In this document: piece by piece, positions 26,601 to 41,600 of the stretch
Layout: each line of letters begins with the position of its first letter
Position numbering within the stretch: position 1 is the stretch's first letter
Assembly: GCF_004027225.2 (NCBI RefSeq)
Contig: NC_044278.2
Span: 100,742,743-100,806,742, forward strand
From: Strigops habroptila
Lineage: Eukaryota; Chordata; Aves; Psittaciformes; Psittacidae
DNA: 64,000 nucleotides
Direction: 5' to 3'
Program-made: the position numbers and the translations under genes
The notes under the pieces: generated by a model
Told to the model about the DNA's origin: nothing
Seen by the model: the letters and a program-made list of their open reading frames with translations, nothing else
Database searches by the model: none

Positions 26601-29600
26601 GAGATGCAACAGAGTGCACAGGAGAATCATGCATGTTTTCTGAATCATTCCTTTTTTTTGGCGAGTATTCCATCTCTCTCTCTACAAACAGTTTTTCATC
26701 TTCAGACAAACAAGTTCTATTCAAAGCATCCCTCTGCTGCCCAGGAAGGGATTCCAACTCCGACTTTTCAGGACCGACATCAGCTTTTTCACATGTATAT
26801 GAAGTTAGCGAACTTCTTTCGCCCAGCTTAACGAACATATCTACTTTAACAGCATCAAGCAGCACAGCCTGTTTAATGGGACTGCTCTCTACTGCCTGTT
26901 TAAATTGACTTCCAGGTTCTTCAGGAACAAGCTTTTTATTAAAATTAAGTTTATCTGGGTCACATTGAACAGTGCTTTCAGTATGTAAATCCCAGTCTTT
27001 GACACAGTTTTTACCACATTTCCTTTTCTTTATGGGGTTCTCAAAATAGTCATTATGTTCCTTTTGTACATCAACATTTTCTGCAAAAAACTGTTCAGCT
27101 TTAGCTAAAAATCCATCAGCAATTGTTATTTTTTTGCCACTGGCAGTATGAAATCCAGTCAGATAACTCCCTTTCACTTCATTTTTTTCAACATCTACCT
27201 CTTGCTCAACAGGTATTTGGTGACGGTAAGAACCTACTTTTATTCTGCTTTCATTAACTAACAGGTTCTTATCATGGGTGGTGTCTTCTTCCATATTTTT
27301 ACAATTTGTCTTTAATTTGTCAGCGTTCTCCAAAACATTTACATCTCTTTCTCCACATTGTACATTGATCAAGTGTAGAGAATGATCCAAAGCTGTGTCA
27401 GAAATGGATCTATTACTACCAGCTGGACTTTGACATTTTGGTGACAAGCATTCATCTTCCTTTCTGTCTTCTCCTTTCTGATTAGGAGACAGGTTTTTAA
27501 TTTCATCTGCTATACTTAAACTTTGTTCTTCTGCACTTGTAATAGCATCTCCCACACATGTTACATCTAATGAGTCTTCTTGCAAACTGCCTTCAATTTG
27601 GTGATCTCCTTGATTCAAAAATTGTTTGGAAGTTTTATGATTCTGGTTATGGTTTTTAATGAACGATACACTGCTGATGATAGTGTTAGTACTACTGAAA
27701 CTAGCATTTTCAGTATCCTTTATTGATCTTTTTGTCTCATTTTCCACATTTTCCTTAAACAGTGTACTATTATTTTCCTCATTTTTTTCCTGTGCATGGT
27801 GGGAAACAGAACTTGAGTGGGAAATGGCATCTATGCTTTTGAAATCTGAAACGCAAACCATTTTTCCTTCATTTTCTTTTCCCAGGCATCTGGCAAAATT
27901 CCAGTTAGAAGACATATGACCATTTGAACTGTGACATCTAGTACTACTTTCAGAAGATTTAAACAAATAGTTATCATCATCCAAGTCCCTGAAGAGCTTT
28001 GCAGATCTGTTCAAAGCTGCCTTAGAAATATTTATTTTTTTACCTCCAGCTGAAGTAAAGCCTACAAAATGCGAAAAGCTGTCCCCTTTAGCTATTGGAA
28101 AGCTCTCATCAGATATTCTACTTTCATTTCTGTCTAAGTTAGCAAAAGTAACCTTTTTGTCAGTTTTATGAAAAACCACTGCATTTTCTTTTTCGTATTC
28201 CACTACATCAGAGTCTTCGTTTGTGTCTTCCTGCTTCATAAAATACTTATCAGTTTTTACTTGATTTTCAGATTTTAAAGTACTACAAAAATCAGCATGT
28301 TTCCTTGTTTCTGAGTTATTTTCCACATTTTTTGTTCCACATGTTTCTCCACTTCCAAACTGTTGAAAGGCATGACTTTGTATCATGTTACTTTGCTTTC
28401 TAAACTGTGTAAATTCAAACTGACTACCTGTTTCTTCCAGGATACTAGAAAGTTCAGCAATTTCAGCTTCTTGGCTTGCTGTCAACATTTGATTTGTTTC
28501 TTGCAAGGATTGTGGGCTTCTAGGAAAGCTTTTACACAAGCCAACCTTGTGTGGAGTAAACCGTGTACATCTGGGCTTAAGGAAACTTGTCTGTGAATCT
28601 AGAGAATCAGATAAACTACTGGCGAACTTGCTTTCTGAATCTGAGAAAAACATACTCTCCTTTTTATCTTGATTTGACAAGTTTCTGGCTCTTTCCATAG
28701 AATAGGCTTCAAAGCATTCATTTTCAATATCTTTGAATAGCATTCTGCCTTTTGCAATACTGAATTCAGAGAATTTAATCTGCTTATTGGAAGCAGTCTG
28801 AAAGCCACCAAAGCCCAGATTCAAATTGCATGCGTTAAGACTTCCTGATGATTTCCCTTTATACTTTAGGTTCTCATTTGGCTTTTTGCTGGAATACATA
28901 GGTGCTACTTGTTTATCTTCTTCAGAAATCAGTTCATTTAAAGAATTATCATCTATACAATCTATGGATTCTTTAGCAATCTCTACAGCTACATTATTGA
29001 AAACAGCTGCTTGAGGGCTTTCACTGTTTTCAGCTGACTTTGGCTTTTCATTGTTGTCTGTAACTTCTGAAGAGGCAGCTGCATCTGTTTTCTCCCCTTG
29101 TTTTAATCCAGTACTATAATTTTCTGAGCAGTTTATTCCCAAAGGTCCAAGTACTTCTCTACAGCCAGCTACTGACCACTGGTCTGTAGCAAGCCTTTCA
29201 TCAGTTGGTATTTTCTTACAACAATCACTACTGACTCTGTTTATGCCAATGTTGATCTGACTCAAAGTATTATTGAAACTACTGTCTGTAACACATGTAG
29301 TGCCATGACGTGTATCAATCAAGTGTTCATTATCTTTGGGGGAAGACCATGCAAGTTCTTCTTTCAGGCTCTGAGGTACAGAACCTCCACTGTTCACATT
29401 AGCACCCATGTACTTATCTTTCTTGCCTTTCTCTAAGCAACAGCCTTTAGGGAACAATTTGGACTGCTTTCTTGCCATTAGGCATGCTGAAGCTAGAACT
29501 TTACGTTTTATATTTGAAGTTATTTCACTATTTAAAGAATTTGTTATGTCTTCTTTCCATGATGTAGGAGGTTGATCCTCTCTTGCATTTTCCCCTAAGT

Positions 29601-32600
29601 CTCTAAGGCCTTGTTGCTCCAGCCTATCGTTGAAGGGATTACCAGATGAGTTATCCATTATATCCATTTTTAAAGTACAAGTGCCAAATTTATTTTCCTT
29701 GATATTTGATTGCAAACACTTTCTCTCAGCAAGAAGCAAGCAGTCTACAAGAGAAGACATTACAGAAAAAGAAACGTGTTAATAAAGTAGTTCTTATTTA
29801 TTCAAATAAATGCAAAATCAGATCATTGCTTAAAACTTATGCTTAAAACTGGTACCATAAACATCACTTTTGTTTTCAAATGTGAATACCTTGACAAGAC
29901 TGGAGATCTGTTTAATCTACTCATGTTCTAATAGCCAGAAACAAGTGGGCAGTTAACTGCTATTAATAATAAAGCCCCAATTTTTAGTGCTAGTGAAATT
30001 TGAAGAGATGCGCTTCCATTCCTTGTGTCTCAACTAAGGTTTTATTTCAGACTTCAAAGAGATGCACTTCAACTCCTAATATTAAAGTAACTCTTCTAGT
30101 GATAACAGCTTTTAAAAATAGGAGTATGTGCTTCTTCCATTATATAATGTTTTTTTTAATATTTTGTGCTTCTGAAAGAAACAGATGTACAGTCTAATTT
30201 TACAAAAATAACGATACAACTTGATCATTCTTTATGATCTCTCAGAAGTTATCAACTCAGTCAGGATGATACTATGGATATCTAAACAGCATTGACAAAG
30301 ATAATAAAGCTTGTCAATCAGAATAATGGTTCAAATTAGAAGTTTCTATTCCAGAAACTAAGCTGAGAATAAAACAGGAAGTTAGCACCAGCCTACGTGA
30401 AAATAATGCTATTCTGTCACTATTATTCTAAATGGACCAGTTCTATATAATGATTCCCAGCTGCAGAACTACTTTATCACAAACACAAGATTTTAGATGA
30501 TTTTATCTGAAACATTTAAATAAGATGTTCTTAATAAACAAAGAAGCCTCCACAAATTATGAAAAGCTTAACAATATACCTTGCTCATCAACACTGGCCA
30601 CATGACAGCCTTTAAATTCATACGAATCAGATTCTGAATGTGGTAATACAGGATGAATAGGTGATTCAGAGGTTACTTCTTTCTCTATTTTTTCTTCTTG
30701 ATACAGTAAAGTATTATTTATTGCATAAATGAATCTCTTGGATCTCCTTCTTAAGCTGGATAATATATTCAGGCTTTTCAAGCCAGACTCTCTAAGAGTA
30801 TTTTCATTATTTATTAAATGTAGGTCACTGCCATTATCTGGAGATGTAGCACTACATACAAGTGGGTGAGACAGAACATCAGTTATGACAGATTTAGAAG
30901 TTGCTTTTAAATGCTTGGAAAAGCTGCCATTGTAGACTACAGAATACTCTGTGACATTTGTACTTTCAATTAATAAAGAATTACAGTTTAAGAAGCTCAT
31001 TTTGGAAACCTTCTCAGCTGCGCATCCTTTTACTAACTTTGGATCTTGACCACTCAGAGACACAGATTTTACTGGAGTTATTTCTGATGTTGGGTTGTTT
31101 TCAGAATTTTTCACTTCACAGCACTTTTCTGATAAATTGACACTCAACAGCTTTTGTGCTTTTATCAAGTCTGAAGTATTCAGTAAAGATGTTTCCACAG
31201 CATCATCCTTGGTCAGTAGTACTGTCTCGTCTTCTAAATTTGTCTCTCTACATAAGTCAGAAGGTGGAGAGTTACATCTGGACATTTCCAAGTGAGTTAC
31301 ATCAAGATCAGATAAGTTCAGTTGAGACCACTGGCTTGATGAAGATTGCATTTCTCTCACAGCCTTCTCATTCTCAGATGACTTACATGTTCTATAATCC
31401 TGCACATCTCCTGCGATCCTAAGTGACTCCAGTTCCTTGTCATGTCCTATTAAACAGCCATCTTTACCATCCCCTGTATCTCCATCTGTGTTTTGGAGTA
31501 AAGAATCCTTTAGTTCAATAGAGCGGCTTTTTTCAGTCCAGCTAGATGTTTCCACTTCCTGTGACATGCTAGTCTTTCTTCTATTAGGCTGCTCAGAGGG
31601 AACATCTCTCCCTCCTTGTGCTGTATCAGTAGTTATTTCACATTTCTCTATTGTATCCAGAGCATGTGGCAATGGCAGAAGAGTTCCACTGGACTTCGCA
31701 GGCATGCTGAACGTATCCTCAAAGCTATTCATCTCGCCAAATAAGCCATTTAACATCTCTGACTCTAGATAGTTTAGAGAAGATGGGGAGAGTAAAAGCA
31801 GTAAAAATTAAGTTTGGGGAAATAACTTAGGAACAGCTTCAGGTTTTTATAGGTAAATACAGCTTTCAATTTTATGGTAATTACCTCTACTCCAGAGCAA
31901 GTTTGGAAAGATAAATCTACATGTCTTAAAAGTAGGTTATTCTCCAACAGCAGCTGTTAGAGGAAGCAGGAGGCAAAAGACATACACGCAGATGCCCTGG
32001 CCTCCTGAGGGCTTTGGTGCTTAAGCAGGTTTCCAAGATGAACCCTAACTGTCAAAAGGATTTTTTTCCCCCCTATAGACAGGAAAATGAGTAGTAAATT
32101 TTACAAGACAAATGTCTATATTTTTCCTTCCAAAATTTAGACCCGCTGGTAGGCACAAAACAATTTTAAGAAGCTGCCTGGTTTTGTCTATAACTGTCAG
32201 TTAATTAAACTGTTATTTAAGGATTATTTCATTAAACTATCTTTTGCTTTGATATAGACTAGCATAGGATTTAGAAAGATTTAGAAAAGATTCTCATTTT
32301 TTTAACTGATCAGGAAGCTTTTAAAAAGTTCCACATGATTGGCACAGATACTAGAAACATAACAAGAACTTTTTTGTTTCTGTACAGAAATAATACGTGG
32401 TGGAGGGAAAATAACCTAAACTCTACTTTGTAGATGGCCTTACAAGCTTATTTATACCAAATAAAAATATTACTTTCTCAAATGTACGGAACTGAATAAC
32501 CTGAAGGCAGGGGAAAAAAAACCCCAAAAATTAGAGAAGATCATTTTGACTTCTAAACTCACTGGAGAGTCAGTGAAATGACAACCCCCCCAAACAAGAA

Positions 32601-35600
32601 CTGCACGACAGAATTCTCCTGTTTTCTCAGTACGTGCCTCTTCTTCTGGCTAAGTAATACAATACTCAGAGAAAAAGAGGCTTAAACTTTAGATGGTTCT
32701 GCTCTGGAGTAATGTATTGACCGACTGTTAGAATATATCACTCTATTTCAGGTTGGAATCTTTTTTAGCAGAGGGTATTGAACCTATTTCTCCTACTGCA
32801 TGAATAGTTCCAGACACTGAAGTTAAAGATAGACCATTTACTCTGATCAGGGTTATAAACTGGAATGAATGATGCCATTTTGGTTTTTTGAATCAAAGAA
32901 TTTAAATCTGAATTTTTGGGCAACAGGCCAGGGTAAAGTATCTAAAAGCATTACAGAGTTTCATGTTTCACATTAGTTTTCAATTTAAATAGCTTCTTCA
33001 ATCTATAGATTTGAAGAACCTTAACTCTGAATCCGTAGGTATATACCTACAGCAAAGCTGTGAATTCTGATACAAGGGCCAGATGCCTAATGCTTAGTAT
33101 TACAATAAGCAGTTTTAGACTTGCTTAAACGAGGGACATGAACCTTAGGAATTAATTATTGGGTTATAAATGAATATGCTTAACGACTATATGCAAATTT
33201 AGTTCCTTCTGTAAAATTCTGAAGTGTAACACCTGACAGTATAGAACTTGCAGTCCATAGTTACACTAAATGTAAACAGATAAAAAGCTTTCCTCTCCCC
33301 CAAATTATTACAACTAAAAATAAAAAAATCCAGTAAAAGAATCTTTGAAATATTTTGCAGTTCCTGTACTTTGGACTGAGTGCATATATTCAGTCTCACT
33401 GCTATTAATGACACAATTGGCACAATATAAATAATCTCACCATATCCTTGAAATCATGTAGATATTCAAATCAGTATTATGATCTCTCTTATTTTCTTTG
33501 ACTGAAACAAAATGCATACCTAATAAAACTGATTGCATTTCACGATCGTACAACACTATTCCAGAGAAAAACAACATTTGAAAGCTACAAACATGGAGGT
33601 TTGAGCTATCCTTATTTTTACGTTGCATGTTCAAATGCCAAATTAACTATTACCAAAAAGGGAAGACACAGGAAAAAAAAAAAGATACTGCAAAAGTTAT
33701 TTTACACTTAAGAGAAATGGGTTTCTTCCTTTCATTTTTACTCAGAGGCTGTTTTAACTAGCTTTCTCTACTGTAGTATGTGATACAATAAGCCAGTTTG
33801 GAATACAGAACAGGACATGAATTTGCCCTTACATTCTAGAAGTATTTTACTGACTACAGGTTACTACCAACCACATTTTTCTCAGCACATTTGAACCTAC
33901 AATATAAAAATACCAGTATATAACGCTCTGCAAGCAACAATGCATCCTGATCCCAGCATTCACAGCTGCCCTCATCAAATTCTAAACTGATTCTTTCACA
34001 AGTCTTCTAAGTATCACCAAACAATGTTTTTAGGGTAGTCCAATCAATTCAGAAGAGAAGGAGACATACAATCCTAAGGATATACTGTCTTGTCTAGCCT
34101 GTGTCGATCTCTACAGAACCCTTTTATACTCATGCATGCTGAACATATTTCTTCCTTCTGCCACCAAATTAAATCAAAAAGCTAGCTCACAATGAAGGGG
34201 ACTTTTTCACTATTCACTTACATGATGCAAGGACACAGAACGAAAACTTTTTTTTCCCCCAGCTGAGTATTTTCTGCATTCTTTTAAAAAAGTTAACATT
34301 TCTTTTTCCTAAAGGATTTGTCACATTTTGAACTACTCATAGGTAAAGTAAATGAAGAAGACATATAGCAAGATCAAAAACAACCTTACCACTGAATAAT
34401 GAGTATTGGGGTGAAACTTCATCATAAAGCTAAATCTTTCAACAGCTAGAAGTAGTAGTCTTGCTCCCCCTTGAGCCTGCACCATTCTTCCCTCTAAGCT
34501 CTCCCATAGCCTCACGCCTTCACTTACTAATCTGGTTGCCATCCAGTGGCAAGGTAAGCTGATCTAATTAACCGACTCAGCAGAAACTGATTCCCTTTTT
34601 AAGGCTAGATTAGTTTTACAAAGTTGAATCTATTCAGGAAGGGGGAGTACACAGTTGGCAGGGAAATCAGGTAAGATCAGCTCAAGCTATACAATGGAAC
34701 TTTACCCTCAACCTTGCTTCTCAGTATAGTTAGGAGAAAACCACCAATGCATACCAAAATCTTTGATGTCATCTTCAGCATTTAGCTTTACTGTCTCTGG
34801 TACAGACAGTATACTTGCATCACTTGTCCCAGGACATTTATCATGGTTGGAAGAAAAGTTGTGCAAAATCTGTAAACCAAAGACATAAGCTGTTATATTA
34901 CATACTAGGAATTGTCACTTTAACAGTAAAACATGCAACTCCAAACATTTACTGCAGTATCTGAATAATTCCACATCTCTTAAAATGAAAGGTAACATTT
35001 TGACAGGTAGACTTGAAAATAAATAAGCAGATAATTCCCATTTTCAATTCAAATCAGGTTCCATTCTACAGTCAATTTAAGGGTGGTGAATGGGTTCAGC
35101 AGTTTACTGTAAGCTAGCCTCTCAAAAAGGAAAAAAGACATGAGGAAGCAGAAAGACTTTCTGCTTATTTTAACTTGTAACAGTTTGTTAACTGTGAAGT
35201 TTCAGGTACTTAAGAATCAAACATAAATTTGTAATTGAATCTTGTTAGTACCATCCTGTTTTCAGTCTGAATAATCACTCAGCTTTCATATACATAGAAT
35301 AAAATTATAATTATGCAAGAACTCTCCCTAACACCCTCAAAAGACTGAAATTAATACTCAATTTCGACTCCTGGTATAGTGGTTAAGCACAAGAAGCTAT
35401 TGCCAAACAGTAACTCCCAAGGATCTGTCAAAACAGGAAAAAAAACCCAAACAAACCCACTCTCAGATAAGTAGCATATTGCAATTACTAGGTTTGATTT
35501 CTTTTTTAATGACTCCCACTGCTGCTGAATCCGAGTGGTTTTGGTTTGCTTTTTTAAAAACACAGCTAAAGTATTCCTCAAAGTGGGTATATTTGTGAGA

Positions 35601-38600
35601 ACACAGTCTACAGCCAGGTTTTGCAAGTTTAGTTTTGTGAGCAGTAACTTTTAAAAATAGCTAGATAGGAAAGCCTAGAATGAAAATGACAGAATTTTTA
35701 ATTCCTGGCTCAAGGAATGTAAACATGTAACTGAATAGCTTAACTGAAATTAAAGAACAGCATGGCTCTTAAAACTACTTACTATATCAGCTCTTTCATC
35801 CTGTTGCTTTGCTCCAGAAATAGAATCATTCTCTCTAGCTTTAGAAGACAGACAGACAAGTCAATTAATTGGCTCCCAAATGATTTGCTGTGTTCAAATA
35901 CAATTGTGTTTTGGGAGGGTTTTCATTGGATTATTTTAAATGCAACTGAAATCTGTAAACAGAAAACTACTAAAAACTAAAAGTTCTAACTAAAAAGTCC
36001 TACAAGTGAGCTTAGGAGACAAAACCAGTTTCATAACAGCACAAAACACCCTAAATCACAGGTTGTGGTTTTTGCTATGTGGGTAGACCAGTTACTCCTC
36101 TGAAACCACCATCACTGCCATTCCCCTTTCAAGCAGTTATTCATGGCACTACTCTTTTTTTCTGTCGAAGGATCTGGATAAGACCATGAAGCCTCTGTCA
36201 AGAATTTGTTGGTTTCCATTTCCTCCCACAAAAGCAGTAATCACCTAGATTACAAAGGAGAAAATAAACCCTATTTTTAAGATGCCTAACGAGGAGTATA
36301 TTCAAATAGCTTGTTTTATAGACATGGCAACTAGGTTCCATGTAGCAGCCAAATGACTCACTCTTTCCTTTCACAGGTGTCAGATGGCGGAGAGTGGGCA
36401 TCACTACTGTAAAATACTAGGCTCACCCAAGAAGTGGGAGAACGAGAGCTCAAACAACTGGTCTCGAGGGCACCACCATTAAGCTATGGGTACTTCCCCC
36501 AGCCTTTCTCTTCAGGTCACATCATTCTGAATGAATGAACACGCAAAATGGCACAACCCAATAGCCCCGTGAACAGCACTACCCCCTCCCTCCCAAGAGT
36601 TTTCCTTTCTCAAGAGTTTTCATCAACAAATCATACAGTCAAATTTCATTTTGCTTATCATATGCTAATGAAATCCCATTTAGAGCAACACCTTAGGTTG
36701 CGGCTTGATGTTTAGCATCACTGTTAGTTACTGCTTAAACAGCTATCACCCACCCACTCTCACAGTTATACTGGCAGAGCTGTTTGCACAGCCGCACAGT
36801 AAATGAGGTCCAGGAATTACTCTGTCCAAATAACCCAGGAAATATTGGATCGGTATCTCAGTCTGCCTCACTGCACTGATATGATGGTAGGCACTGTGAG
36901 AAAGGTTAAAAACACTGAAGCCACCACTGCTGCTGGAAAGTTTACTCAATGAGCTACCTCCTTAGACTTCATAAACATATTCACATGACAACCTTACTAG
37001 TATCTAGTTTTGTGATAGCGCAAAGCAATCATTATCTAATCCTCTTCCTATGCTTTGCTATATTATTTTTAAATTTATATTCCCTAATCCCTTATGCAAA
37101 GGAATAAAACTTTTGAAAAGCAACAACACACTTAACGTCATTTCTCCTTTTAGGGCTGCATTATTTAATGTCACTCACTTAGCATCACTGCAAGAGTTTT
37201 GTCCTTTTTAATTAAAAAACAAAACAAATCAGTTCACACTAAGTGAGCTTCCAGTGTCAAAACGAGAACTTCTTTAGCAACTCTTAGTTTTTAGAAATAC
37301 CTATTATCACTGTTGCACCAAGTGTAGGAGGTGTGGCTAAAGAACTTGACCAGGACATATCTGGATCCACTTCTGCTCCCAGACTTTCAGAAATACGTTT
37401 TGGAGTTCTGACCTAGAAATATATTTAACAATTTTTATTTCTATGAAGAATTCCAAATGTACTACTCCATAAAAGGAAAACAAAATGCAGGAATAAAGTA
37501 TATACCTCCAAAAGTTTGGGTGTGCAAAACAAGCTCCCATATGGTCCTAAAAGAAAATATTTAATAAGGACATTAAATAATACTGATGACATAACGTTTT
37601 TTTTATCTACAGATATTAGATATTTTGTAAAACCAAAAAGTGAAAATACAAACCAGGAATATTATTTCTCTCTGGTGTTCTGTAAGTATTCCTTAAAATA
37701 GCTGGACTGGAAAACAAAACCAAATATTAATTTAACTTCTCAATTTCTGAAAATAGTTAAATATTTTAGACATTACATACATTATCACTTCCACCCATGG
37801 CTATTTGCCTGACTAAATAAAATGTAGATTTCTCCTAACTGGCAGTCAGTATTTTAAACCTTACCATAAGTTTATTACAAACAGCGAAATGCTTCTTTTC
37901 TGAAATACATTCATTTTCAGTGATGATTTGTCTGGCCAATAGAAATATAATAGATTTCAGTATACCCATGCATTTGTTAATATTCTGTATGAAACTACGG
38001 AAATTGGCTTAATTAATTTAAATAACTAAACTGTTCTTATAATCGATATGAGTACTTTGATTGGATTTATCTGAAATATACACATTTAAATGTAGAAATT
38101 GAGGCTATGACTAAAAAAACCTCAGTAAATATTATAAATAGCTTTACAAAGTACTACTTGAGAAGCACATGATATATCACTGCTCCTCTTTCTTGCACTG
38201 GATCTTGAGGATTTTGAAAGCTGAAATAATATCAACAAATGCCATGTGACAGCTGTGACGGAGTGGAAAAACAGAAAGGAAGAACACCTGAAAGCACCGA
38301 AATTTTCAAAATTAGCTTGTGTTTTGTTTTCAGTTTACTTAGAAACTTGTAGGTATCAAATACACCAGACATAAAAGATTATTCGCTGCTCTGAAAAAGT
38401 CTGCCAGTCAAATACGGTGGCTTTAACACTGCTTTTGAGTAAAATCCCTTTTATTTTATATTTGTGTTGGCATACTTAGCATACCTAGCAGCAAGGCAGT
38501 TGTGACAGGTACCAGGAGGAGAAGCAAGTATTTCATTTTCTTGATCTATTATTTTTCTTCTTGTGATACTTGGACTTGTCAAATTCTCTCTGCCTACAAC

Positions 38601-41600
38601 ACAGGATATAACAACACAGCTTTGTGAAACTACAGGTAACAGTTTCAATTTTGAAGTTTAAAGACAAGCTTAAAAAAAAAAATTGAAAAAAACACAACAT
38701 CTGATTTTTAGTTAAAAACAAAGCAAAACCCCCAAAACCCAACACTTTCTCCTCCAATGTTTTAAGCATGTTCAAATTCCATATCCAAAAAATGCTAAAC
38801 ACATTTCAAATTCACAGCCAAAAAAACCTCATTATGTCACTTTATTCACTTGATATATGTGAATAAATATACATATATATACATGTTTCGGTACATTTCC
38901 TTAATATTATTCAAGTCACATATTCCATGTCAGCTTTAATATACCGTATTGTGCCTTTCTTGTCACTGCAGAAGTTATTCTTAGGAGAAACTCAATACAT
39001 GCAAACATGCATTTGCACAAAATTTCTCTCACATTTACTTAAGACACTGATTTGAATTAGCAGCATAAAGCAAAAATTCTGCCAGAAACTGTTAGTGGAG
39101 GCACTGTCACTGGTAGCAGTAGCTATTTATATGCTAAGCATCTCCAGGCAAAAGTGAGTGTGCCCATCAAAGCAGCAGAATGCTCTGAACAGCAAGCCTC
39201 TCACATCAACAAGCCACTACTCAAAAGAATTCATACTCAGAAATTTCCAAACTTCTGTAACAGAAATTACACCTAGCTTTCTGCATTTCTCCGTGCTTTT
39301 GAGTTCGAGCCCATATGCACAGCATGGCTGCATCTCAGTACCATACCAAGGTGAAATCCAAAAGCTTCTTGTTTTCACAAGAAGAAAACCTATGCACACA
39401 AGCTACTTGGCTTTAATCAAGAAAACTAGGAGAGGATCTGAGGCCAGTCACAGGTAAACTTCATCTTCCCTTCCTTACGGAAGTAGATACAAATGTCCAC
39501 ATGCACAGACACAGAGCAAAAGTAACCATTTTGAAACAGAAGAATGACAGGATTGCACACTACCAAGAATTCACAAGGGACTTAACACTGTAGGAGTTCA
39601 AATAATTATAAGAAACATGTTCTCAGCTGAGAAAAAGTTGAGCAGCAGATCAGCAGTAAACTTCAGAAAAACAAACAGGGTAACAATATTCTATGGAAGC
39701 AATGTCATAAAGTATATTTGAACAGTAGCACAGTTCTAGACCTTTAAAGACTTTGCTTAAGGATCGAAGAACAATTTTGGTAATAAAGTTGTGTTTGTCT
39801 ATAACCTGTTTAGAAAAGCTTATCATATTGTTAGGAAGGCACAGACACAGTTGATGTACAAATCAGATATTACAGGAATGGGGTTAGATATTCTTCCATA
39901 GAAAAGATTCTTCTATATAATCTTGCATCCATTCTCCATTGAAAAGAATCTTCCCTCTGTCCAAGGAGAATAACTATGGCTTTCAGGTACATCAAAAAGG
40001 GGCAGTAACATGCACTTTATTTCCAAATCCCACGCATGTCATGAAAGCAACGAGAAGTAATACCACTCAAAGCGGTAAAATTCCTTGTTTCTAAATGGAA
40101 AAGCACAACTTCTTTCCATGACAGAGTTTTCCCAGTTCAAAGAGCTCAGTGCTTCTAAATGTCTCTAAAAAAAGGTGAAAGTGTGTCCCACAGATCGCCT
40201 CATACTTCGGCGTGATAAGCATCATTCTCTTCAAAATATTTTCAGAGATTTTGCATAGAACAAAAAATCAGACTGATAAAAAAAAAAAAGTCACTCTGAC
40301 TCTCAGTCAACAGGTTACACTAATAAGTCCGTATCTCCTTATATTAACAGTATTCAGGGCATGTAGTGAAAGGACAAGAAGTAATGGTTTTAAACTGAGA
40401 TTTAAATCAGATATTAGGAAGTAGTTCTTTACTGTAAGAGTGGTGAAGCACTGGAGCAATTGCCCAGAAAACCTGTGGCTGCCCCATCCCTGGCAGTGTT
40501 CAAGGCCAGGTTGGACGGGGCTTGGAGCAACCTGGTCTAGGGGAAGGAGGTGTCCCTGCCCACGGCAGGGGGGTTGGAACTGGATGAGCTTTAAGGTCCC
40601 TTTCAAACCATTCTGTGGTTCTATTAGGACCACGCCAATATCTCTTCTACAGAGAACTTTGCATATACATTACCGGTTTATTGTAAGGCTGAATTAGTTG
40701 TCAAGATTAATTCTATGTTTTCATAGGCGGTTTTCAGAAGCCTACTAAGATAAGCGTTTTAGTTACACTATTTCTGCAGTAGCATTATCTATTACATTAA
40801 TAATCATCAGCTACAACAACAAAAGGTAAAACAAAAAAAAAAAAGTCTCTTGCTTATGGAAGGCACAAGCCACCATTAAGTGCCACTTCAAAACAATAAA
40901 TAAAAATTACTCACTTGCTTCTATTTTTTTCTGATCCACTTCCTTTCCAGGAGAAGAATAAGGCGGCAATATTTGTTCTTTAAAAATCGGAGGAGTTGAT
41001 GCCAGCTGACTGCATGTAGAGGGTTTCACCCTGGGAGTTTTAAAAGATGTTTGATCAAGCCAGCCAAGGTGACCATCAAGTTCTCCTAGCAATTTAGGCT
41101 CATATGGGGGTGCTTCTGCACAGAGTTCTTCAAACCAGTTGAGACTGATAGGCCCTAAGTCTATGAAGAAAAACATACAGAAAACTATGTGAAAAGGAAA
41201 AAAGGATCCTCTATGCAGGCTATGAAAATACATTAGGCATTTAAGTGCTAGCAGCAAAACGCATTGCTCCTTCTGTCATGCTTCTGTTTGTTTCTAGATA
41301 GCTTTGAAGTCTGATACCCACAAAGTATAAAAGAATGCCTACCCAAATTCTCAGACCATTAACAAAACTAACCAAAGAGCAGATAAATACCCAGTTTGTT
41401 TAAAATCAAAGGTATACTTCCGGGTTTTACTTTATCTCTTATTTCAGTTAAACTGTCAAGTTAAGGTTCCTTTTAACATTAATAAATCATACTACTAGAG
41501 GTGCATTTGGCAAGACTAAACCTGGTCTGCATGCAGGTACATAAGGAGGCCACAGCTCAAATGCAAGTACAAAAAAAAAAAAAAAAAAGAAAAATAACTG

